A DNA stretch of 33,365 bases from Schizophyllum amplum (Eukaryota; Basidiomycota; Agaricomycetes; Agaricales; Schizophyllaceae): contig VDMD01000211.1 in assembly GCA_007026445.1 (NCBI GenBank), positions 1 to 33,365 of the forward strand, in the 5' to 3' direction. Within the stretch, counting starts at the first letter, position 1. The number at the start of each line of letters is the position of its first letter. Made by a program: the position numbers and the translations under genes. Under the pieces are notes generated by a model. The model searched no databases. It saw nothing but the letters and a program-made list of their open reading frames with translations, and was not told the origin of the DNA. Below are positions 11,630 to 21,232 of this stretch, one piece after another.

Positions 11630-11635
11630 TATAAA
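11630..11635 (+). promoter_or_regulatory. TATA box of the GMC oxidoreductase
   Basis: TATAAA lies 90 bp before the ATG at 11725 and is followed by a pyrimidine-rich stretch, as expected for a fungal core promoter and leader. Confidence 0.55.
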
Positions 11636-11724
11636 GTACCCTGGATCACCAGGGGAAAGTAGCTTCCCGCTTCCCGACTGACTCCCATCTCTCGCGTCTG
11701 CTCCGTTTTCATCCCAGGTTCTGC

Positions 11725-14174
11725 ATGGCCATCATGCGCCATGGTCTCATCCCGCTGGCAGCCCTCGTTGCTGGCACTCTGGCGCTCAGAGAGTGCCCGG
11801 ATACATCTTCGGCAGAGTACGACTACATTGTGGTCGGCGCGGGCGCGGGAGGTGGTCCCGTGGCGGCTCGTCTGGCAGAGACGGGATTCTCGGGTGCGTT
11901 GATCTTGTGTCTACCTTCGGACACACTGCAACTCAAGCACTATCACTAGTCCTCGTCGTCGACGTTGGACATGACGTGAACAACTACAACACGACAATCC
12001 CGAATTATCTCGCGCGCGTTCTCTACGGTGCGCTGGCTCTAGGACATCTGAGATGCCTGAGATGACCGGTTTTCGTAGACCCCCAAATCGAGCTTTCGTA
12101 CACCCTCAACGAATATCCTAAAGGATTTCCGTACACCAGGGATGACGTGTGGTGGGTCCTCCGTGGTCTCTTCTGCTACCCATAATCTCATCACGCAGGT
12201 ATCCGCGCGGTCGGGCTCTGGGCGGCTCCGCCATCCACAACGCCGTGGTCAACAATGTTGCAAACACGCGTCGTGACTTCGCCAACCTCGAGAGCATGTT
12301 CGGCCAGTCCTGGGAGATGGAGCGCCTTCGGAAGCTCTTCGTCGATATCGAGGACAACCTTTACATCCCTAATCACTGCGACAAAGGCAATGGACAGTAT
12401 TCTGAGGGCATGGAGCACGACCTGCAGACATCGCACGTCTGCGACCACGGATACCACGGTTGGCTCAAGACGAATACAATACAGCAAAACATCCTGGCCA
12501 AATTCAACGGTTTGTCAATTCCATTTCTCGTTGCGTGTCCTCGGCTGAGGCATGCGCAGATGCGCAGCTGAACAATATCACCGCCGGCCTTCTATCTGCA
12601 GCTCCGTTCATCCCGGATTTGAACAGCAGGGCTTCCGTCGATGCCACTGGGTTCTCTTTGGCCTCGAACACTATTGACGAGAACAACGCCCGGTCGTCTG
12701 TCTATAACCGGTTGGTTGCTGTACGCGATGCACATCCAGACCGCTTGCAGTTCGCGTACGATACGCTGGCGACGAAGATCCTCCTATGCAAGGACTGTGA
12801 CGGTGAGGAGCCTCGTGCGGTCGGCGTGGAGATCGCCCGTGGTCAGGGATTGCCTGTCCAGTCGGACTTCCATCGCAAGAGGCACCTGAAGACGGAGAAG
12901 GTATTCGCTAGGAACGAGGTCATCGTTGCGGCGGGCACGTTCCAGACGCCTCAATTGGTACGCTTTACTGCATCTTTCTCAGCCTGTACTAAAATCACCG
13001 CACAGCTCATGGTGATTATCGCGGCTTTCGATGACGATGTCCAACCCTGACACGCGCTCCAGCTATCGGGAATCGGGGACAAGGAGCAGCTGTGCGAGTT
13101 CGGAATTGACAGCGTCGTGCATCTCTCCGGCGTCGGGAAGAACCTTCAAGGTGCGTCTCGTCTGCTCCTTGTCACCCGTGATCTAACTCATTCTTTCTTA
13201 GACCACGACGAAATTAGCACTACGTGGCTACTCAAGGACAACCACACACTTGTCAATGGTTGCACTTTCGGCTCGGACCCCGCCACTGATCCCTGCCTTG
13301 CTGATTACCTCGCGACGCGCAAGAACATCTACGGCCTCGGCATCGCCATCGGTCATATCACCTACAAGTCGGATGATAGCCTGGAAGATCCCGACATGGA
13401 CATTTACTGGGCGCCCGCGTACTTCCCGGGCTTCGTGCGCAGTAAGTCGATTGCTGGGATTGCGGATGTCGCACAGAATGATTGACGCGGTGCATCCATA
13501 GACGTTGGCGACCTGATCACCAAAACGCCCAACGCGCTGACTGCGGTCGCTCTGCGTGCCCATCCGTCGTCGCGCGGCACGGTCGCGCTGACGGGCTCAC
13601 ACCCGCAGGACGAACTTCGTATCGACAAGAACCACTTTCAGGACGATGGCGGCCCGACGGATGTTGCCGCTCTCCGTGATGGTGTCAAGATGGCTCGCGC
13701 TATCGTGGAAGGCTCTGCTAATATCGCGCCCTTTGTTGAGTCAGAACTATTCCCCGGCGCGAATTACACGACGGACGAGGACATCGAGATGCACGTGTAC
13801 GAGAATGTCTTTGGTAAGTTTAACTTCTGAGAAGCGCTGTACCCTACTGATATATAGGAAGGCCATCACGCGTGCTGCACGGCGAAGATGGGCACGGACG
13901 ACGGTGAGCAGGCCTGACAAATTGTGTTCCACACAACGAGTTGACACTGTTTCTCAGATGATGACGCTGTACTCGACGGCGAGTTCAGAGTCCGTGGCGT
14001 CTCGTCCCTGCGCGTGGTTGACATGAGCTCGTGGCCTGACGTGCCCGGGTGGTTCCCGACGACGCCCATGTATATGGTACGTCTGGATAGTTTTCAAAGA
14101 GCTTCCGACTGCTGAAGGACGCGCAGATATCTGAGCTCGCTGCTGAGATGATCATGCATGATGCAGCGAAATGA
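11725..14174 (+). CDS. Secreted GMC oxidoreductase (AA3, aryl-alcohol oxidase-like)
   Basis: Predicted 625 aa. Exons: 11725-11893, 11950-12027, 12079-12151, 12199-12509, 12560-12957, 13063-13150, 13202-13441, 13502-13813, 13862-13903, 13958-14076, 14127-14174. The N-terminus is a signal peptide (RHGLIPLAALVAGTLA). FAD binding follows: YDYIVVGAGAGGGPVAARL at about 30-48. Then come the GMC signatures RGRALGGSAIHNA and AAGTFQTPQLLSGIG, the second split by intron 5. The C-terminal active-site loop is GHHACCTAKMG. Such enzymes oxidise alcohols or sugars outside the cell and supply H2O2 for lignocellulose attack; the substrate here is unknown. The second catalytic position, usually His or Asn before the final APxY-like motif, reads WFPTTPMY, so the classical second His is absent. 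Two start codons (11725 and 11734) are possible; either keeps the signal peptide. Confidence 0.93.
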
Positions 14175-14635
14175 AGCTGTTTGTGACCAGAATGAATCGC
14201 TTTCCTTCCTCCACCTGTATTTCTACGTTTCTCGAGACCCTCAATGACTGTCCTTTGGTACTGACGATGATAATCGATCAATGGTCTTTACTGTCTATTG
14301 TTATAAACGGTCTGCAGGGCTGTCAGCCCCAGCGGCATCATATTTGGCACCACGGCAAGATTGAAAAGAGTCTTGATGAGGTCAACCTGGCTGAGTATCG
14401 CGCCGGAAGGCGTCTATAGATTTGGGTTGGGCGTCGTTCGCTGTATAAAATACGCGAATGAGAAGGGCCACCATTGGGCTAAAAGACAGAACATCCAGCT
14501 GGAGTCTGGCGCTCCATATTGTGCGGGGGATATGGAGAGACACTGACAGCGCGGACGACATGCAGATGGTGTTGTTGTCATACATACAGTAGTACAGAAG
14601 ACATGATACAAGCTTGGATATATGCAAGTTTTGAC
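14175..14635. other. Convergent 3' gap
   Basis: The GMC gene and UFD2 converge here. The gap holds both 3' untranslated regions. No further gene is seen. Confidence 0.6.
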
Positions 14636-17600
14636 TCATGATGTGTCCATGGCATCCGCCGCGGCCGCTGCCTTCGCCTGGCTCCGTCGGTCCACCAGGT
14701 AAGTTTCTATGCGGGCCTTCAACTCTGGCTCTGTAGAATCGTAGGCGTGAGATTATGAGGCGCGAAGTGACACGGCACTCACGCTCAATGACATCCTCGA
14801 TCGACAGCGGCATACGGTTGAAGGGATCCTTCGAATCCGACAGTAAGTGGGACTTGATCGTGGGGCGGTCGATGATCGTCCGCGAGGAGGGAAGCATGAC
14901 CGGATCACGCATCACAGTAAACATGAGAGGGTCTGCAGGGGCAATAATGAGCGCAACGCAACCAGACAACCCTCCGAAACCACATACCCAAGAACTCATC
15001 CGGCACTTCGCCCAGATCATCTTCCGCCTCAATCGTCATACGCGCTTCCTCCACCTTCTCCACAAACAACCTCAGCACCGCAACTTCCTGCTCCGTCTTC
15101 AACGACCGCTGGACCGCTTTGCCTGCAGCGCGCTCGAACAACTCCTTGCTGTAGCTGCGCCCATCATTCGCGACGGCGCGCACGAAGTCAGGCTGGTCGC
15201 TCAAGTTGATGAAGATCTGAATGATGTCGCTCAGGAGCTCCCTGGGCTTGAACGACAGCTTCTCTGGGTTGCGAACATGGAGCTCCTGGTACCGCGCGCC
15301 GATAAGCGCATTCAGGTTGTAGTCCAGCATAGCCGCGAGGCGGTCAACGATCTCGGGCATCATGAACGGCGCTTTGGTCTCCGCGGTGAAGATCTTGAGC
15401 AGCTCGACGGTGGAGCGGCTGAGGGCGGCGTAGCTGGAGGCCTGGCGTTCGAGGGAGCGAAGGTGCGCTTCGCGCTCGCGGCGGTGCTGCTGAGGCTTCG
15501 CGTTCCATGATGCTTGGTCGTCCATCTCAACCTGAATGTTGTGAATTTGCATCATCTCGCTCAGAGACTCGTCCATCAGGTAGGTGACATCGTTGATCAT
15601 CAGATTGACGAAGCGAACAAACTTGTCGATCTTGCTGTGTCGCCTCAGTAGATGTCTCTCGGACGAAGGGTAGGACTTACATGGCTTCCAGGTTGAGCGC
15701 TTCTCTATGTACGGGATTGTCCCATACGTATTTCAAGACATAGGCAATACTCCGCCTGAGGGATGGCTTGAGTCATGTCCCGGCGTTGTGGGTTCAGCAC
15801 TAACCTTGCATCTGCAGAAGAAGTCAGTACGAAGCATGGGCAATCATGAAAATTCACGTACTGAATTTGTCGTAGAACTGTGAGCTGGCACCCGTTTGCT
15901 CAACCTCTGCATCGTTGGTCAATACTCGCTCCTCATCCTCCTTAACCTACACACCGATATAGAAATGCATCATAGCGGGCATGAGATGCTTGAGCGCCTT
16001 CGGATGCGAGTTCAGCAACGTTCCCAGAACTCCGCCGCGTTCACGCCCGTAGCCCCACAGGCCCATGAACAGCGTCTGTGTGACAGTGAGCTAGGGTGCA
16101 TACGAAGGGATGTTGATGCACGCACGTCGTTGATCTTTGACTTCAAGAACGGGTTCTTGATGTACCACGTCGACGTCAGGAATGTCAGGACGAACATCAG
16201 CAGTTCGTTCTTGCCCGCAACATCGAACTTGTCGCGCGCATCCCTGACATCGGTGAGCTATAGCTTCTTTATCGGATGCAGGCATTCAAACTCACTGAGT
16301 GACGAAGTGGTAGTGGTCTACGATGTCCTCCAGAATGTACTCCGGTAGGACGCGGAAGGACATTGGGACCTCCTGTGGTAATGGAAGTCTACAAGGAGTC
16401 AATCAGCGCCATTTTAGATCATAAGAAAATTACCTGACTTACTCTACCGAGGGCGCTGGGTGCGTCTTCAACGGGTCAACCTGCCGGATGACCCACGTTG
16501 ACAGGAAATTGGTGAAGCCCAGGTGTCGCAAGAGCAGGTCCGGGTCCAATAATTGCGCCGCAAAAGTCATTTGATGCGACTTGAGCTTATTCAGCTCTAT
16601 CTACCGAAAGTTCAGCCTCAATAGAGCATGCACAGGATGCATATTTGCACGTACCTTTCCCTGGTCAAGCGCCTGCTGGGTTCGTGCTTGATGTGGCGAC
16701 TAGAATGCGTGGTGAGTATGAAAGTGGGGTACCAGCTGGTGGCAAAAGCTTACACCCATCCAAGAGCCGTCGCCTTGGATTTGATCAAGCTGCCTTTGGT
16801 ACTCGTTGATCTGCTTGTGCATCTCGTTGTACGAGTCCACCGTCTTAAGCAGGCCGTAGTGGCACATGGCGATGGACAAATAAAATATCTCCGAGATGAA
16901 GTTCGGCGCTGGCCCTATAACCAATTCAGCCCGGTGCCACAAAAACGAGACGCTTCTACTCACCAGCAGCATTCCTCTGCTCCTCCTCCCACGCCTTCGC
17001 CTCCTCACTTGTCGCCTTGATCCTCGTTTCTTCGCTGAGGTCCAGCCGGTCCGATTTCGCGAGATACAGCGGGTCGATCTTGTCCATCTTGCTGTACGTC
17101 GCGTCCATGAACGGATCCGCGAAGCGCAGCAGCACCGTCTGCAGGTTCACCATAAAGCTGTCGGAGGACACGGTTGCCGGGTCCACCTGCATTCCCGCGC
17201 GGCGCACATTCAGCGCAATCACCCGCGCAAAGAAGCGCAGAACGGCTTCTCGTGCGACAGGTGAGGCGCGCACCAGCGCGTTGTAGATGGAGAACAGGGA
17301 GGTCTGGTACCCGTTCAGAGTCCCGCGCAGGCTCGCGAAGGACGAGTCCAGGTCCCCGCGGCCTCGCTTATCCAGATCGGAGAAGTATGTTCGCGCGAGA
17401 GTCGGCCAGTCTGTGCCAAAGACATTCATGCGCGAGAGCGGACCCAGCAGCGCGACGCGCTCGAACGTCGCCGCCGTCGCGTGCTCGGGGTTGAACTCGG
17501 GCATGCGCGTGACCATGACAGCGATGGGCTTGACGCTGACGAGCGCCTCGAGGCCGCCGAGGACGCCACGCCAGCTCGCGTCGGCGCCGGCGATGCCCTC

Positions 17601-18830
17601 GGGGAGGGCGAGCGAGGGGTGGAACACGAGGAGCTTGACGACGGGGCCAAGGACACCGTCGAGCTCGTCGTCTGGCTCAAAGCGGCGGGCGAGGTCGTGG
17701 AGGAAGGGCTCGACGTCGGAGGCGGAGAGCGAGCCGGACTGCGGGGAGGAGCCCAGCGGGGTCGAGAAGGCGGACATGGAGAGCAGTGGATTGACGAGCT
17801 CGACGGGACCGAGCGGTTTCCTGGGTCTAGGTGAGTATTCGAGCGATGGGATGTGGATGAGTGGCACTCACGTCGAGGGTTGCGGGAACATTTCGGGCTC
17901 TTGCAGGATGAGGCCTGCATAGCTGACGACGAGATCCTTGATCTTTTCTAGCTTTTCCACAGCCTTCTGCGTGTCCGTCGGCGGGTAGCCCTGTAGCCAG
18001 TCAGGTGAAGTACTGAGAGGGAGGGGAAGGGAGGGAAGGAGCGCACCTTCTTGGCCAGCGCGGACCGGACTTGGTTCACGCGCTGCCAGCAGCCCACGAG
18101 ATATTCGAAAACGGTCTGTTCCGGAGGCAGCGATGTGAGTACAGGCAGATAATCCAGGTCATCACTGGAGGAGGGATAGGTGAGTATGGTCTGTGTAGAC
18201 GGGGAACCACTCACGTCATGCTTTGTGGGTCCAGTTCGAGGCGCGAGATCAGCAGCCTGTCGACTATGTCGGTGTTCAGGCGAACGGTCGTCAAACCTAC
18301 GCATCACAATAAGATACCTACAGCCTCGAAAGAGACAGATCGCGCACCTGGATCCTCCGAGCGCAGCTCCTGGTCTAGATACTTGAGCCACACCACATCG
18401 TAGCCACTCGCCTCCGCCGCCGCTTTCTGCGCTGATCGGTCAGCGGGATCCCATCACCGCGGGCTGTTACGCACATCGAGAGTGACGTTGAAGATATCCC
18501 CTATGGCCTTGTGCTCCCACTCGGGCATGTTAAGGGGAGGCGCCATCTTGACCCTCGCTGCGCGCGGCGCTGGGGCCGCGGGTGGCTCGGCGACACGCTT
18601 GGTGGGTGCCGGAATGGGTCTCGGGGATGGCTGGGCGGCGGGCTGTGGGGTCGCTGGCGTGCTCGACGGCTGGGACGAGGGTCCCGGGGACGATGCCGCC
18701 GCGGTGCCCAGGCGCGCGAGGCGCTTCAGGCGGATCTGCGCAAAGCTCAGCCCATCGGGGACGCTGTCAGATGTTCGGCATCACGCACGCGCTCCGCATC
18801 GTCCAGTGGTGTACTTGGGTTCCCTGACAT
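14636..18830 (-). CDS. UFD2: UFD2, U-box E4/E3 ubiquitin ligase
   Basis: Predicted 1094 aa from 19 exons. In coding order they are 18830-18789, 18735-18475, 18426-18348, 18296-18215, 18164-18047, 17990-17872, 17826-16964, 16914-16754, 16699-16655, 16600-16443, 16388-16304, 16257-16126, 16075-15955, 15906-15862, 15811-15805, 15755-15681, 15634-14988, 14932-14783, 14730-14636. The N-terminus reads [12 protein letters not shown], the basic start common to Ufd2/UBE4B, then a Pro/Ala-rich linker. A long helical Ufd2 core follows, with [17 protein letters not shown] and [16 protein letters not shown]. The U-box begins at about 1014 ([17 protein letters not shown]). Ufd2 lengthens ubiquitin chains on substrates handled by Cdc48/p97 for the proteasome. 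One exon is 7 nt. Exon 11 keeps frame only with a weak GTCACT donor (16303); a better GTGAGT donor 8 nt on breaks the frame. The gene diverges from bL35m. Confidence 0.93.
15805..15811 (-). other. UFD2: 7-nt microexon of UFD2
   Basis: The seven bases ATGCAAG are flanked by a CTGCAG acceptor and a GTTAGT donor. Removing both introns (50 and 49 nt) joins the frames of the neighbouring exons as DKF-NAR-RSIAYV; skipping it shifts the frame by one. This is the exon model I find with canonical sites on both sides. Confidence 0.8.
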
Positions 18831-18964
18831 CGCGCAGGTCGATGAGGAACAATGGAAATCGCAGGAAAAGTACAAAGTCAAGACGCGCGCGCCGCGTAAC
18901 TGAGGCATCAGACGGCTCGGCCGGACCGGTAAGCGGCCTCCTGCCTCCTGCGCTCACTTTCAAA
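18831..18964. promoter_or_regulatory. Bidirectional promoter UFD2 / bL35m
   Basis: Only 134 bp separate the two divergent start codons, so the genes must share promoter sequence. No TATA box is seen in either direction, which fits housekeeping genes. Confidence 0.6.
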
Positions 18965-19318
18965 ATGTTCCTCGGCCGGTTGCTCGCGACGGCGCAGTTA
19001 TGCGCCCAGCCTAGCCGCTCCTTCTCTACGACCCCCTTCTTGAGCAAGATGAAGACGCACCAGGGCGCGAAGAAGCGCTGGAGCTCACTTCCCTCGGGCA
19101 AGTTCAAGCGCGTCAGTACACACAATTGCACGGGCTCTCCACAGCGTACTGATCTTTTGTGCATGACCTCTTGTATACTGCAGGCCCATGCCTTCCACTG
19201 CCACCTGAACACCAACAAGACGCCGGCGCAGAAGAACAGGCTAGGGAAGACCGCGTACTCGACGCACGCGCAGACGGTCAAGCTGCAGAAGAAGCTTCTA
19301 CCCTATGGGACTCATTGA
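18965..19318 (+). CDS. Mitochondrial large-subunit ribosomal protein bL35m
   Basis: Predicted 93 aa. Exons: 18965-19111 and 19184-19318, with a 72-nt intron. An N-terminal mitochondrial targeting sequence (MFLGRLLATAQLCAQPSRSF, rich in Arg and Ser) precedes the conserved L35 core KMKTHQGAKKRWSSLPSGKF. The second half ends with NRLGKTAYSTHAQTVKLQKK. The KMKTH-GAKKR motif is the signature of bacterial-type L35, a small 23S-rRNA-binding protein. The length fits the organellar family. The start is the first ATG giving a presequence; the frame is open upstream but without a sensible protein. Confidence 0.93.
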   Translation: MFLGRLLATAQLCAQPSRSFSTTPFLSKMKTHQGAKKRWSSLPSGKFKRVSTHNCTGSPQRTDLLCMTSCILQAHAFHCHLNTNKTPAQKNRLGKTAYSTHAQTVKLQKKLLPYGTH

Positions 19319-19504
19319 GCGTGCGTACAAGACGTGTACCTGCCATAATTATTGACTAACGTCCGGATAGGATTCTACTATAGACTATAAACCATGACAA
19401 CACATGTCCTGCCCCCGCTCCGCGCCAGTCCCCGTCCTGCTCTGCTGCAACAGGCCCTAAACCGATCACCCCAGTTACCTTGCTCAACGCGCGCGCAGTG
19501 TCGA

Positions 19505-20938
19505 CTACTTGCGTCTCGGCTTCTGTGACGACGAAGAAGGGCGCGTCTTGTTTCCCGCAAAGAAACTGCGCAGGTCCTTCTGCCGAGGGTCATACGCAGA
19601 GCTCCCGATCCCGCCCTTCTGCCGGACCTGCAAGTGTGTTAGTACGCGCATTTTGCTCTGCAAGGTAGCATGCGAATTTCGTTCTGCATGCTAGTACGCC
19701 GCAAGCAATCGCGCCCAAGTGCAGCTAAGAGTCACTCGGCAACGGAACACAACGTACCAAGCCGCTCAGATGGTCGTGTCTGTTCACGTCAACGACGCTC
19801 ATGGTCAGCTTGTAGTCCTGGAGAAAAAGCATCAGTTATTTTCAAGGTCCAGTCTCATGTTTTCCAAGTCCAATCTCGTGAAGAGCTCGGGTTAACGCAC
19901 TTTCCTCTCCTGGGGCACTACCTCCCTCTTCCGATCCACAAATTCCCTCTCCTGGTTCACAACCTCCCTCTCCACAACCTCCCTCTCCACAACCTTCCTC
20001 CCCACATCCTCCCTCTCCACACGCACCCTCACCCACCCCGTATTGTGCAGGCTGATCCGTTCTGTCGCAGCCCTCGACACAGTCCCCCGCTTCAACAGGC
20101 ATGCAACCAGATGGCGGATGAAGATGCCGTGGCTGACGACCAGGACGTGCGTGGGTGGTCCATCGGATGTGGTTTCTTTGGTTGGTGTGTCGTTCCTGTC
20201 TCCGTCCAGCCCCGCATACGGCAGCAACAATTCCTCCACGACCTGCTCCGCGCGCTGCTGCACCTCTTTCCTGCTCTCGCCCCGGGGGAACCGGGACTCG
20301 TCGTCGTTACGCAGTGCGCCGTATTGCTCTTCAGAGTGGGATGATACGCTAGAGCGCTTGGGGGATGATGCGCTCACGCGCTGGGGGGATGCTACGCTCG
20401 CACGCTTGGAGGGAAGGTAACTCGTGCCCTCGCCTTCGCCAAAGTTCTGCTCCTTGAGGAGGTCGTTTTGAATGAGCGGTGGCCGAGGTGGCGCCTGTCG
20501 CTCGTGCACTGCTGAGGCGGTTGACAGTGCACGATTTAGGGGCGAGGTCAGGATGGCGGTGAATGGCTCGGCGGCGAAAGAAGCCGCGAGGGCTTTCGCT
20601 TGCTATGTGTGTCAGTCTGTTCAGTCTGCGTCCAGGTCAATTTTTCGAGGACTGACATTCATGCCTGCGTGCAGGGCGTGAGGCCGTCAGTCGGTGGCAT
20701 TCTCAGGATTTCCTATGCGACATTTACCATGATTCGATAAGGGCGATTCCTTCCATCCCGCCCATACTTGTTTCTATGAGTACTGCATTCAGCATGTTTG
20801 CAGAAATGTTCTGAGCAGGTGTTGTACCAAGTTGTCTGTAGATTCTGCATGTCGAACCTACAGCGACAAGTGATTCGTGGCGTGTATAGTGCACCGTAGA
20901 TGCACGGTCCTCACAAATGTAAAGATCGTCGAAGGCAT
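19505..20938 (-). CDS. Histidine phosphatase superfamily (phosphoglycerate mutase-like)
   Basis: Predicted 330 aa. Exons in coding order: 20938-20915 (24 nt), 20857-20828 (30 nt), 20773-20728 (46 nt), 20664-20657 (8 nt), 20602-19901, 19817-19758, 19627-19505. The N-terminus reads TFVRHAESTDN, with the phosphorylated His at residue 11 (RHA in place of RHG). VWAGWKESPLSNHGMNQAKA and LTSPLNRALSTA follow. The second catalytic His is in VVSHGIFIRHL (about 194). The group includes broad-specificity sugar-phosphate phosphatases; the substrate is unknown. Two insertions are unusual: three basic-Ser repeats at about 101-124 (KRASVAS, RVSASS, KRSSVSS) and a charged VERE-type pentapeptide repeat at about 231-265. 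The gene begins with four tiny exons, so single-frame searches miss its active site. It diverges from the AN1-finger gene and converges with bL35m. Confidence 0.9.
19921..20022. repeat. 15-bp coding minisatellite in the phosphatase
   Basis: Four near-identical 15-bp units (CCTCCCTCTCCACAA on the plus strand) cover 19963-20022, with more divergent copies down to 19921. On the coding strand they give five-residue units of the type V-x-R/E-E-V inside exon 5. The 15-bp unit keeps frame, so copy number can change without breaking the gene. Confidence 0.85.
20657..20664 (-). other. 8-nt microexon of the phosphatase
   Basis: GCATGAAT lies between an ACGCAG acceptor and a GTCAGT donor. It completes NHG-MNQ between exons 3 and 5; 46 + 8 nt makes the frame whole, and omitting it destroys the frame. 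Confidence 0.82.
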
Positions 20939-21019
20939 AGCCTGCGTGCAATTCAGGGGCCTCGCGAAGCACGCAACGCCTCAGTCTCTGCGCCCGTGGT
21001 TGAGGTCAAGAGGCGAGAG

Positions 21020-21071
21020 CACGTGGCTGTTCGACTTGACGCGTGCTGACAAAGAGTTGAACAGCCACGTG
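21020..21071. promoter_or_regulatory. Inverted 13-bp repeats with E-boxes in divergent promoter
   Basis: CACGTGGCTGTTC at 21020-21032 is repeated exactly in inverse orientation at 21059-21071, 26 bp apart. Each arm carries a CACGTG E-box at its outer end. The pair lies between the phosphatase (minus) and AN1-finger (plus) start codons. CACGTG is the core site of fungal bHLH factors such as Cbf1; which factor binds here is not known. Confidence 0.75.
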
Positions 21072-21169
21072 TCACAGCATCAGTCATCAATTCGGCAATC
21101 TCGCAGTGTCTTGAACCTTCCCCAGCACGACGCGTATGCGCTGCTAAGGACGCGTAAGCGCCCGAGCCT

Positions 21170-21176
21170 TATATAA
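21170..21176 (+). promoter_or_regulatory. TATA box of the AN1-finger gene
   Basis: TATATAA lies 57 bp before the ATG at 21233, downstream of the inverted E-box repeats. Confidence 0.6.
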
Positions 21177-21232
21177 GGACCCTCTTGGCAGACTACTCGT
21201 TACTTATCTTCTTGCTTTCCTCCATCACCATC

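Noticed and set aside
16295..16296. Frameshift in UFD2 after the exon ending HFVT
   Set aside because: At first the GTGAGT donor seemed to force a one-base loss. Using GTCACT 8 nt upstream keeps frame, so a lesion is not required; reported as an unusual donor instead.
18761..18788. Frameshift at the UFD2 N-terminus
   Set aside because: A 53-nt intron at 18736-18788 joins the start exon to [10 protein letters not shown] in frame.
18482..19318. 278-codon plus frame ending with bL35m
   Set aside because: Its first 160 codons lie antisense to UFD2 exons and show no motif; only the part from 18965 matches ribosomal protein L35.
20724..20972. 82-codon minus frame as a small gene
   Set aside because: It is an out-of-frame shadow over the first exons of the histidine phosphatase.
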